Shown: positions 17,814 through 25,884 of the stretch, in pieces
Layout of the letters: the number at the start of each line of letters is the position of its first letter
How positions within the stretch are numbered: position 1 is the first letter of the stretch
NCBI GenBank assembly: GCA_963691755.1
Contig: OY829366.1
Coordinates: 2,108,001-2,172,000, forward strand
From: Dinoroseobacter sp013215265
GTDB lineage: Bacteria; Pseudomonadota; Alphaproteobacteria; Rhodobacterales; Rhodobacteraceae
DNA length: 64,000 nt
Direction: 5' to 3'
Notes under the pieces: generated by a model
The model's input: only the letters and a program-made list of their open reading frames with translations
Databases searched by the model: none
Told to the model about the DNA's origin: nothing
Position numbers and translations under genes: made by a program

Positions 17814-20360
17814 ATGATCCGTTTCGTGTTTTCATTCATTGGTTCGATCTTCAGTTTCATCACGCTGGGATTGATCTTTTCAGCGCTTGTCGTGGGTGCT
17901 GTGCTTTGGATGTACAGCCGCGATTTGCCCAACACCGAGCAGCTTGCCCAATACGCGCCCCCCACCATCAGCCGGGTTTACTCAGGCGAAGGGCTGACAA
18001 TGGACGAGTTCGCACGCGAACGCCGCCTGTTTGCGCCGTCCGAAGAAATCCCCGATGTGGTCAAGCAGGCGTTTATTTCAGCGGAAGATAAGAACTTCTA
18101 TAATCATGCTGGCTATGACCCGCGTGGTATCGCAGCAGCCGCGCGCGATGCGGTCGTTTCGCGTGGTGAAAACCTGCGGGGTGCCTCCACCATCACACAG
18201 CAGGTTATGAAGAACTTCCTGCTTGGGGGGGAACGCTCCGTCGAACGAAAGATCAAGGAAATTATCCTGTCCGCCCGGATCGAAGAAACACTCGAGAAAG
18301 AGGATATCCTTGAGCTGTATCTCAACGAGATTTTCCTTGGGCAGAACAGTTTTGGCGTTGCGGCAGCGGCCCAGACCTATTTCAACAAACCTTTGCTTGA
18401 TCTTGAAATTCACGAAGCGGCCTATCTGGCGGTCCTCCCCAAGGCGCCGTCGACCTATCATCCTGTCCGCAATTACGACCGCGCGCTTGAACGCCGAAAT
18501 TTTGTCCTGCGCGAGATGATGGAAAACGGCTACATCACACAGGCCGAAATGGAAGAGGCGCGTGCAAAGCGTATCGAGACTGTTCAGTCCGGCGATTTCG
18601 CGTCCTTCCGCGAAGAGATCCCTCCGCGCGATTATTTTACCGACGAAATCCGCAGACAGCTTTCTAATCAGTTTGGCGAAGAGGAGTTCTTCTCGGGTGG
18701 CCTGTCGATCCGGGCGACGGTTGATCCCGTTTTGCAAGCCGAAGCAGCGCGCGCATTGCGTGCCGGGCTGGAAACGTTCGATCGTTCACGCGAAGTGTTC
18801 CACGGCGAAGAGGCCAAGATTGATCCATCATTACTTGGTGATGAGGCGCAGTGGCGCGAGGCGCTGTCGGATGCGGATGTGCCACGGGATGTGGAAGGCT
18901 GGTTCGCTGCGGTTGTTCTGGGGTTTGATGGGGCGGATGCGCGGTTGGGCATACAGGGCATCGAGACCTCTGCGGAACAGATCCTTCCCGGGAGTGATGT
19001 TGATTGGGCACGTCCGAAACTCGACGGAGACGAGTTGGGCAGCCGACGTGCAGATGCCTCAAACCTTCTGGAAGCGGGCGATGTGATCCTTGTCGCCCGA
19101 GGTGAGGATGGGCAGAACCGATGGTCCCTGCGCCAGATCCCCGAAGTGCAGGGCGGTTTCGTTGCGATGGATGTCAACACGGGACGCGTACTGGCTATGC
19201 AGGGCGGGTTTTCGTATCAGGACTCGGTTTTTAACCGAGCCACACAAGCCACGCGTCAGCCGGGATCAAGCTTCAAGCCGCTCGTATATGCTGCTGCGCT
19301 CGATTCCGGATATTCGCCGGCCACCATCGTGATCGACGCCCCGATCGAGATCGAAAATGGCGACGGGTCCATTTGGCGCCCAAAGAACGCTTCTGACCAG
19401 TTTTACGGCCCGACAACTTTGCGCACAGGGATTGAGCGGTCTCGTAACCTGATGACAGTGCGTCTCGCGCAAGAGGTCGGGATGAACACAATCGCGCGTT
19501 ACGCTGAACATTTTGGTGTCTACGACCAGATGGATCCGTTCCTTGCGAATTCTCTGGGCTCGCAGGAAACCACGCTCTACCGGATGGTTGCGGCTTATGC
19601 GATGTTTGCGAATGGCGGTGAACGGGTGGAGCCCACTTTGGTCGACCGCGTGCAGGATCGATATGGCGCGACGATCTACCGTCACGATCAGCGGCAGTGT
19701 ACAGACTGTCAGACCGCGAGCCTTGATCCAGGTGTTGCACCTGCAATCATTTCCAATCGTCAGCGCGTGATCGATCCCATCACCGCGTATCAGCTAACGT
19801 CCATGATGCGCGGCGTGGTCGAGCGCGGGACAGCCGCGCGGACGGTGAACCTGCCAGTGCCCGTTGCGGGCAAGACAGGCACCACCAACGACGCCAAAGA
19901 CGTCTGGTTTATTGGCTTCTCGTCCAACATCGTAGCAGGGTGCTACATCGGCTACGACCGACCTCGAAACATGCCTGGGGCTTCAGGCGGTGGCATGTGT
20001 GGACCCGTCTTCAACCAGTTTATGGAAACGGCGATTGAAGCCTATGGCGGGGGTCGCTTCCGCGTGCCTCCGGGCGGGACTTTCGTGAACATCGACCGGT
20101 TTTCGGGCGGGCGCCTGAATAACGAGGCGACAGGCGACTATGTCGTAGCTGAGTACTTCCGCGAAGGCGAAGAACCGATCCCCGGTGTTTCGACCATTCT
20201 CGACGGCGGATTTGCAATGGGGTCGAACCTACCACTCTTCTCGCGAGGGGAAGAAGACCTGCCCAGAAACGATCGCCAGATCACGACATCGACGGGCGAA
20301 CGCACAGTTATTCCAGAGCGGGCCACCTTCGGGTCCGTTACCGCCGGTGGGCTATACTAG
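17814..20360 (+). CDS. Penicillin-binding protein 1A (bifunctional transglycosylase/transpeptidase)
   Basis: The 848-residue class A PBP polymerises and cross-links peptidoglycan. It has an N-terminal membrane anchor and a GT51 domain with EDKNFYNHAGYDPRG, GASTITQQVMKN and ELYLNEIFLGQNSFG. An OB-like insert follows, then the transpeptidase domain with SSFK (Ser nucleophile, RQPGSSFKPLVYAA), SRN and KTGTTNDAKDVWF. The start is the ATG at 17814, behind a near-perfect AGGAGG with five-base spacing; the upstream ATG at 17784 has none. Ending the periplasmic tail at 20360 gives the full length for alphaproteobacterial PBP1A. Confidence 0.96.
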   Translation: MIRFVFSFIGSIFSFITLGLIFSALVVGAVLWMYSRDLPNTEQLAQYAPPTISRVYSGEGLTMDEFARERRLFAPSEEIPDVVKQAFISAEDKNFYNHAGYDPRGIAAAARDAVVSRGENLRGASTITQQVMKNFLLGGERSVERKIKEIILSARIEETLEKEDILELYLNEIFLGQNSFGVAAAAQTYFNKPLLDLEIHEAAYLAVLPKAPSTYHPVRNYDRALERRNFVLREMMENGYITQAEMEEARAKRIETVQSGDFASFREEIPPRDYFTDEIRRQLSNQFGEEEFFSGGLSIRATVDPVLQAEAARALRAGLETFDRSREVFHGEEAKIDPSLLGDEAQWREALSDADVPRDVEGWFAAVVLGFDGADARLGIQGIETSAEQILPGSDVDWARPKLDGDELGSRRADASNLLEAGDVILVARGEDGQNRWSLRQIPEVQGGFVAMDVNTGRVLAMQGGFSYQDSVFNRATQATRQPGSSFKPLVYAAALDSGYSPATIVIDAPIEIENGDGSIWRPKNASDQFYGPTTLRTGIERSRNLMTVRLAQEVGMNTIARYAEHFGVYDQMDPFLANSLGSQETTLYRMVAAYAMFANGGERVEPTLVDRVQDRYGATIYRHDQRQCTDCQTASLDPGVAPAIISNRQRVIDPITAYQLTSMMRGVVERGTAARTVNLPVPVAGKTGTTNDAKDVWFIGFSSNIVAGCYIGYDRPRNMPGASGGGMCGPVFNQFMETAIEAYGGGRFRVPPGGTFVNIDRFSGGRLNNEATGDYVVAEYFREGEEPIPGVSTILDGGFAMGSNLPLFSRGEEDLPRNDRQITTSTGERTVIPERATFGSVTAGGLY

Positions 20361-20419
20361 TCGCTACGCGGTCTTGCGCCTTTTCCGGAACGGTCCTCAG
20401 GCCAGAAGAGAGGTGTTCA

Positions 20420-21115
20420 ATGCGTAAACCATATGCTGTCATCATCGGGGCAGGGGACGGGCTGTCGGCCTCACTGGCGCGCAATCTGGCACCTGATTAT
20501 GCGCTTACCCTTGCCGCGCGCAGTACGACGAAGGTGGTAGCCGTGGCAGAGGCGACCGGGGCGCAAGCCGTACAACTGGACGCCACGGATGAGGACGCTG
20601 TCTCTGCCATGATGGAGGCGCTGCCCAATTCGCCGCGCGTGGTGATCTATAACCCCTCCATGCGCCTGCGCGGGCCTGTGGCAGAACTGGATGTTGATCA
20701 GGTCCGCAGCGCGGTGGACGTCACGGCGGTGGGCGCATTCATTGCTGGCAAATACGCAGCCAGACGCATGCTGAGCGCGGACCCTGTTGATGGGGTGCGC
20801 GGCACGATCCTGTTTACAGGTGCGTCGGCTGGGGTGAAGGGGTTTCCCAATTCGGCCCCCTTTGCCATGGGTAAGTTTGCGCAACGCGGTCTTGCCGAAA
20901 GCATGGCCCGGGAGTTGCACCCCAAGGGCATTCACGTGGCTTGGATCAACGTTGACGGGGCGATCCGCAATCCGGGGCGCACAGAGCCCAGCGATAATCC
21001 GGGTTCCATGCTGGATCCGGATGCGATTGCATGGTCCTATCGACATCTGATTGAGCAAGACCGCAGCGCTTGGACGAATGAGCTGGCCGTGCGGCCCTGG
21101 GTCGAACGGTTCTAG
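20420..21115 (+). CDS. SDR-family protein with Phe in place of the catalytic Tyr
   Basis: The 231-residue Rossmann protein has the nucleotide loop IIGAGDGLSASLARN at the N-terminus and an SDR-like SPR/NPS strand. It also has TGASAGVKG with the catalytic-type Ser. Where SDRs have YxxxK, this protein has FAMGK, so the Tyr acid/base is replaced by Phe; the Lys is kept. Either another residue substitutes or the protein is a non-canonical reductase or binding protein. AGAGAGG precedes the ATG. No neighbour defines a pathway. Confidence 0.8.
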   Translation: MRKPYAVIIGAGDGLSASLARNLAPDYALTLAARSTTKVVAVAEATGAQAVQLDATDEDAVSAMMEALPNSPRVVIYNPSMRLRGPVAELDVDQVRSAVDVTAVGAFIAGKYAARRMLSADPVDGVRGTILFTGASAGVKGFPNSAPFAMGKFAQRGLAESMARELHPKGIHVAWINVDGAIRNPGRTEPSDNPGSMLDPDAIAWSYRHLIEQDRSAWTNELAVRPWVERF

Positions 21116-21161
21116 CGCTGTCTCAGGGGGCTGTCAGGTCGTCGCACCAACCGAAGCTCTG

Positions 21162-22337
21162 TCAGGACGCTTTTCCCCACCAGTCACTGGGTTTCACGCG
21201 CGCACCGTGGGTCTTGGAAAGACGTAACGCCAGCTTTCTGAACGGAGACAGGGCGAGCTTGAGCCAAAGCTTGTTGTACCACGTGCCAAAATCGCGATTG
21301 AACGGGCACACCCGCATGCAGATCGCGCAATCTGAGGAAAGTTTTGCCCAGAAGCCAAAGCACTTTTCCGCATCTGACGTCCATTTCCGAACGCCTTTGA
21401 TGGCCGAAATGTTGGCCCGCTCTGTAGAAGGCGGTCCGTAGGGCAGGGCTTTGACAGGGCAGGCATCTGCGCATTTCGTGCAGATATCGCAAAACGCACG
21501 AACCCCCTTTGGCTTAGGATCATCATGGGCCACGAGTAAGTTGGTGAAGATCTTCGAAAATCTGAGCCTTGGCCCAAACTCCGGGGTGATAACCATCTGG
21601 TTTCGTGCGTATTCGCCGAGCCCGGCTTTTACGGCATAGGGAATGACCAATGCGGTGTCATTCATCGATGGCACTGCCTCATAGCCTAAATTGCGAATAT
21701 AGGCTGCGACTTGCATCACGATCGAGGCCTCGTGTGAATATTCGCGTCCCGTTGCAGCGCCCGCAAGCGCGGAGGGGTAGGTGGCCACAAGGTCTTCTTC
21801 CATCTCGTGGCCCAGTACGATCACGGATGTCAGCCCTTCGGGCAGGTCATGGGGGGCTTCAGAGAGATCGCGCGTGTCCACGCGCGCGGAATAAAGCCAG
21901 CGCCTATCGAAATCCGTAATCCCGCAGAGATCTGCGCCAAAAAACTTTGCAATGCGTTTGACCTCATTGGCCATGGCACCCGGATCTTCGACTGGCACCT
22001 GTTCAGGGGCAACGGGCGTGTCAGCCTGGATGGGGGCTTGAAACCCTTCGCGCAAGCCCTCGGCGGCGCGCCTGTCGGTTATGACATCCGAGATCAGCCA
22101 GGCGGCGTTGCGCAGCGCAAAATCGCGTTGGCTGAAACCGTCCCCGCGTCGCGGAATGGCTTCCATCCGGTAGGAAGCAAAAAATTCGTCGGTCTGCGTG
22201 GTGCGTACCGTTTCGTCCCAAAAGGCGCGTGTGAATACGTCATTTCGCTGCGAGAAAGGTTCAAACGCGTCGGTAACGTCAATACCTGCCGCGCTGTCTG
22301 TTTCGCGTTGTGGCGGAGAGTTCCGGGGCCAGCTCAT
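21162..22337 (-). CDS. Reductive-dehalogenase/QueG-like double [4Fe-4S] protein
   Basis: The 391-residue protein has no Tat signal or membrane anchor. The N-terminal third is not recognised. From about residue 125 it resembles the cobalamin-binding core shared by respiratory dehalogenases and epoxyqueuosine reductase (GADLCGITDFD, LTSVIVLGHEM, YSHEASIVMQVAAYIRNLGYEA, GLGEYARNQMVITPEFGPRLR). Two ferredoxin motifs follow: CDICTKCADACPVKA and CFGFW...CAICMRVCP. It reads as a cytosolic corrinoid Fe-S reductase. Ordinary QueG is similar in the core but lacks the N-terminal extension. The ATG at 22337 is preferred to an in-frame TTG at 22343. Confidence 0.72.
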   Translation of the reverse strand: MSWPRNSPPQRETDSAAGIDVTDAFEPFSQRNDVFTRAFWDETVRTTQTDEFFASYRMEAIPRRGDGFSQRDFALRNAAWLISDVITDRRAAEGLREGFQAPIQADTPVAPEQVPVEDPGAMANEVKRIAKFFGADLCGITDFDRRWLYSARVDTRDLSEAPHDLPEGLTSVIVLGHEMEEDLVATYPSALAGAATGREYSHEASIVMQVAAYIRNLGYEAVPSMNDTALVIPYAVKAGLGEYARNQMVITPEFGPRLRFSKIFTNLLVAHDDPKPKGVRAFCDICTKCADACPVKALPYGPPSTERANISAIKGVRKWTSDAEKCFGFWAKLSSDCAICMRVCPFNRDFGTWYNKLWLKLALSPFRKLALRLSKTHGARVKPSDWWGKAS

Positions 22338-22601
22338 ATCCAAACGGTAGTGAGGGCGCTGTCAAAGAGCAACGGGTCTGCGTCCGGTGTCTTTGTCATG
22401 TGCAAACGCGCCGGGAAAGCGCGCGACACTCTTAAAGCCGAGCTTTGGAATTCCGCGCCCGTGTCCTGCATCTGTGCGTGGGTTCTAAGATGCAGGCATC
22501 TGCGATCCAATTCGTCCAATCAACCGCCCTGCGCTTGCCCCTTCCCGGACCCTCCGCTACATCTGCCGGGCACGAAAATTCACCGCAGAAAGAGCCTGTC
22601 C

Positions 22602-23729
22602 ATGCGTGGCGAGACCCAATCTCAAGTCGAGGCGATCCGAAAAAGCCTGACCCTTTTGGCACAGCGTCTAGATGTGGAGACTGCCGATCACCGGCTGGAA
22701 GAATTCAACGCGCTGACCGAGGACCCAAATCTCTGGAATGACCCGGAGCGTGCCCAGAAGTTGATGCGAGAGCGGCAGTCTTTGGTGGATGCACTGGCGA
22801 CATATACCGGGATCAAGCAGGATCTCGACGACAACATCGAGCTCATCGAAATGGGTGAGATGGAAGAGGATGCCGAGATCGTTGCCGAAGCCGAAGCCAC
22901 GATCAAAGGGCTTGTCGATCTGGCGGCCAAGAAGGAACTCGAAGCGCTTCTGAACGGGGAGGCCGACAGCAACGATACGTTCCTCGAAGTGCATTCCGGC
23001 GCAGGCGGAACAGAGAGCTGTGACTGGGCCTCTATGTTGGCGCGTATGTATGTTCGCTGGGCTGAGAAGAAGGGCTATGACGTCGAAATGCAGGCGGAAA
23101 CGCCTGGGGAAGAGGCGGGCATCAAATCTGTCACCTACAAGATTTCCGGGCACAATGCCTATGGGTGGCTGAAATCCGAAAGCGGTGTGCACCGTCTTGT
23201 GCGGATCTCGCCTTACGATTCCGCGGCGCGGCGGCACACGTCCTTCAGCTCTGTCTGGGTCTATCCGGTGGTCGATGACAATATCGAGATCGAGGTGAAC
23301 CCCTCGGACATTCGCATCGATACTTATCGGTCTTCGGGCGCGGGTGGTCAGCACGTCAATACCACCGACTCCGCTGTTCGGATCACGCATGAACCCACCG
23401 GCATTGTCGTGACAAGTTCTGAGAAATCTCAGCACCAGAACCGCGATATCGCGATGAAGGCTCTGAAATCGAGGCTCTATCAGATGGAGCTCGACCGCAG
23501 GAATGCGGCCATCAACGAAGCACACGAAAACAAGGGCGACGCGGGCTGGGGCAACCAGATCCGGTCCTATGTTTTGCAGCCCTACCAGATGGTGAAAGAC
23601 CTTCGTACGAATTTCGAGACGTCTGACACGGCCGGGGTGCTTGATGGTGATCTGGACGGTCTGATGGGGGCCACGCTTGCGCTCGACGTGGCTGGCAAGT
23701 CGCGGGCAGAGGCGCAGGCAGAAGACTAG
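22602..23729 (+). CDS. prfB: Peptide chain release factor 2
   Basis: The 375-residue RF2 terminates translation at UGA and UAA. The N-terminal helical domain is followed by the codon-recognition region, with SPY in HRLVRISPYDSAARRHTSF where E. coli RF2 has SPF. The catalytic GGQ sits in SSGAGGQHVNTTDSAVR and is followed by SSEKSQHQNRD. The coding frame is continuous from the ATG, so the in-frame UGA and +1 frameshift that control E. coli prfB are absent. The frame stays open about 800 bases upstream, but that stretch is antisense to the Fe-S gene and is not translated as RF2. Confidence 0.96.
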   Translation: MRGETQSQVEAIRKSLTLLAQRLDVETADHRLEEFNALTEDPNLWNDPERAQKLMRERQSLVDALATYTGIKQDLDDNIELIEMGEMEEDAEIVAEAEATIKGLVDLAAKKELEALLNGEADSNDTFLEVHSGAGGTESCDWASMLARMYVRWAEKKGYDVEMQAETPGEEAGIKSVTYKISGHNAYGWLKSESGVHRLVRISPYDSAARRHTSFSSVWVYPVVDDNIEIEVNPSDIRIDTYRSSGAGGQHVNTTDSAVRITHEPTGIVVTSSEKSQHQNRDIAMKALKSRLYQMELDRRNAAINEAHENKGDAGWGNQIRSYVLQPYQMVKDLRTNFETSDTAGVLDGDLDGLMGATLALDVAGKSRAEAQAED

Positions 23730-23870
23730 GCCAATTTGGGCGTCGTGAGGCATGCGCCGCGTCTTGCTGAGAAATTTGCGGCGAAAAGAGCCTATCTTTC
23801 AGCGTTATTCAGACGCTTGTTGCTGAACAAACGCGATACGTCGGCACCGATCTCTATATTTGCGAAAATA

Positions 23871-24842
23871 TCAGATTTCTCTGGTGATGTCGTAGCCGCC
23901 ACTAATCCATGACCTCAGCATTTCCGTGAATTCGGCGCTCTTGTCCTGATAAAAGAAATGGCCTGAGCCTTTGAAGATTGTAAGCGCGCTGTTGGGCAGC
24001 CTTTCGTGCAGGCGTCTGGCGTTATCAACCTTTAGAAACGCATCCCGTTCGCCCCAGGTTACATGAACAGGTAAGGTTAACTCATTGAGAAAAGGGTCAA
24101 TATCTTTGCATCCTTCGGGATACCCTTTGAACCATTTGGTGACTTGTCCAACCCGGCCGGAATAAGACGCGAGATAATCAGAGACCTCTGTGGCAGACGG
24201 GCTGTATTGCAAATATCCCAACTGGTTTGCGCCGCCAATGAACGCAGGTGCACCCGTCAATGCGAACACAAAGCGCCAAAACGCAGAACCGATCATTTTC
24301 CTGACCAGACTTCCATCCGCGGAGGGTTGAACGCTTGGTCCTGCCCCCACCAGTATGCTCTTTGCCTTATGCGCGCGGTGCAAAACGTAGTGGAGCGCGA
24401 CTGGCATGCCCACATCGGGTGCAACAATATGGATATCAGACAGGCCAAGTTCCTCGATGAACTTTACAAGAAAGGCGCTTTGCGCTGCAAAGGTCATGTA
24501 ACTGATATCGCCTTCGCTTTTGCCAAACCCTGGCAGATCCAGTGCGACCAGATTGGCGGTATCTGACAATGCAGACCAGGTTGCATCGTAACACAGGATA
24601 CTTTGCGGAAGCGGGCTCAGGAACAGAACGGTCGGACCGTCTGCCCTGCCGCCTGTTGCGTAGCGGATCTTGAGACCTTCCAGATTCATATAGGCGGGCT
24701 TCATGGTGAAGTTTGCCGGATCATGATGGATCTTGCCTGCGCCTTTGGCGCGGCTGGAGAAGTTCTTGTAAAACTCCGGTGTGATCAAGAGCAGGCTGGC
24801 CGCATTCAATCGGCCAAACACCCCAATGGGATCTTTGGACAT
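23871..24842 (-). CDS. Alpha/beta hydrolase, haloalkane dehalogenase/epoxide hydrolase-like
   Basis: The 323-residue alpha/beta hydrolase has an oxyanion region LSPLPQS and the LDLPGFGKSEGD loop. Its nucleophile elbow reads HIVAPDVGMPVALHYV, so the nucleophile position is Asp, not Ser. Later come GERDAFLKV (acid) and GSGHFFYQDKSAEF (His base). Asp nucleophiles mark haloalkane dehalogenases, fluoroacetate dehalogenases and epoxide hydrolases, so carbon-halogen or epoxide hydrolysis is likely, but the substrate is open. The start at 24842 has GGAGG seven bases upstream. It is divergent from a TetR regulator, which probably controls it. Confidence 0.87.
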   Translation of the reverse strand: MSKDPIGVFGRLNAASLLLITPEFYKNFSSRAKGAGKIHHDPANFTMKPAYMNLEGLKIRYATGGRADGPTVLFLSPLPQSILCYDATWSALSDTANLVALDLPGFGKSEGDISYMTFAAQSAFLVKFIEELGLSDIHIVAPDVGMPVALHYVLHRAHKAKSILVGAGPSVQPSADGSLVRKMIGSAFWRFVFALTGAPAFIGGANQLGYLQYSPSATEVSDYLASYSGRVGQVTKWFKGYPEGCKDIDPFLNELTLPVHVTWGERDAFLKVDNARRLHERLPNSALTIFKGSGHFFYQDKSAEFTEMLRSWISGGYDITREI

Positions 24843-24882
24843 TGGATTTCCTCCAGGGTTGGCGTTTGTGCGATTATTTATG

Positions 24883-24931
24883 TAACTAGAGGTACGAAAA
24901 GGTTTGGTCAAATATAAAATACCAGTAGGTA
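24883..24931. promoter_or_regulatory. Repeated putative TetR operator between hydrolase and regulator
   Basis: Two related 12-mers lie 37 bases apart: TAACTAGAGGTA (24883-24894) and TACCAGTAGGTA (24920-24931). The second is an inverted repeat, TACC-AGTA-GGTA. Both run into the same AGGTACGA. The position in the shared divergent promoter region fits autoregulation by the adjacent TetR protein. Confidence 0.5.
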
Positions 24932-24936
24932 CGATA

Positions 24937-25563
24937 ATGAGTAAGAAATCAGCTTCCGCTCGGGGGCGTCCAAAAACCCTGGACCGGGACCAGATCTTGC
25001 AAACGGCCTTGATGGCGTATTGGGAGCAGGGGCCAGCCAATGTTTCGATCAACGATATCTGCCATTTAACAGGGGCGTCTAAACCTGGTGTCTATCGCGA
25101 ATTTGAAAGCGATGACGGGCTCAAAGGGAGTGTGCTGGAGCAATATCGCGGCCTCGCTATTCAACCTGTGATCGACATCCTCGAGCGTGACCAGCCGACA
25201 CTTGAAACGCTCGACGCCCTCATTGACTTCATGACGCAAGAGCGTGCGCCTCTTGGTCTTCCCAGCGGATGTTTGTTTGTCATGATGCGCGCGCAGTCGC
25301 AGCATTTTGGACCCTCTACACGCGAAAAACTGACGATGCTTCGAAGCGATTTGTTGGGACATTATGAAACTTGGATTGAGCGTTCGAAATCGCGTGGAGA
25401 GTTCGCGGACATTCCAACCGAGATTGCGGCGCTCTTCATGGATGCACAGCACGGTGGGGCGATGCGGATGCAACGGGAAGGGGTTCCCAATACGACCATT
25501 GCGCGGGTCCTCGAGATCTCGCTCAAGACACCGATCTTGGGTGCTGGTCCTGCGAGGGCTTAG
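24937..25563 (+). CDS. TetR/AcrR-family regulator
   Basis: The 208-residue regulator has an N-terminal helix-turn-helix (about residues 10-55: RDQILQTALMAYWEQGPANVSINDIC then GASKPGVYREFESDDGL). A ligand domain follows with the family feature LPSGCLFVMMRAQ. The ATG at 24937 gives a basic N-terminal arm (SKKSASARGRPKT); an in-frame TTG at 24904 is less likely. It is transcribed away from the Asp-type alpha/beta hydrolase and is the natural candidate to repress it. Confidence 0.9.
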   Translation: MSKKSASARGRPKTLDRDQILQTALMAYWEQGPANVSINDICHLTGASKPGVYREFESDDGLKGSVLEQYRGLAIQPVIDILERDQPTLETLDALIDFMTQERAPLGLPSGCLFVMMRAQSQHFGPSTREKLTMLRSDLLGHYETWIERSKSRGEFADIPTEIAALFMDAQHGGAMRMQREGVPNTTIARVLEISLKTPILGAGPARA

Positions 25564-25884
25564 GCAATGGCGATCCAGCATTTATCTTTGGCGAAATGAA
25601 ATGCCATGCTGGGGCGCAAAACTCGGCAGAGCGTTCAGTGAATGTCAGTTCTCGGACAATGATCTGAGGTTGTGACTTGCGCGCCCTGTACGCCTCACCA
25701 CGTCAAACCGAGACGCCTGTACACACTACGAAATCTTAGCCGAGCTTTGAGAAATTTCATCAGTTTTCAACACCTGGGCGTTTCGAGATGAGTTTATTCC
25801 CGTACCAAAGGCTTGCAGCTTGCAATTGTGAGGCGAGTGACCAAAGCTCTTTTTGGTCGAAGCAAAGTTTAGAGGGAGAAATCG
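25564..25884. other. 320-base intergenic region, no gene seen
   Basis: It holds two inverted repeats: CCAGCAT (from about 25573) with ATGCTGG (ending about 25612), and GACCAAA-GCTCTT-TTTGGTC at 25839-25858 just before the GAGGGAGAA ribosome-binding site of the acyl-CoA synthetase. The second could be a leader hairpin or an operator. No coding signal is supported. Confidence 0.35.

Noticed and set aside
21807..22601. N-terminal extension of RF2 by 265 residues
   Set aside because: The stretch is antisense to the Fe-S protein gene and unlike any RF2; the ATG at 22602 gives the normal RF2 length.
22602..22680. Programmed +1 frameshift in prfB
   Set aside because: The frame is continuous from the ATG and has no in-frame TGA near codon 25.
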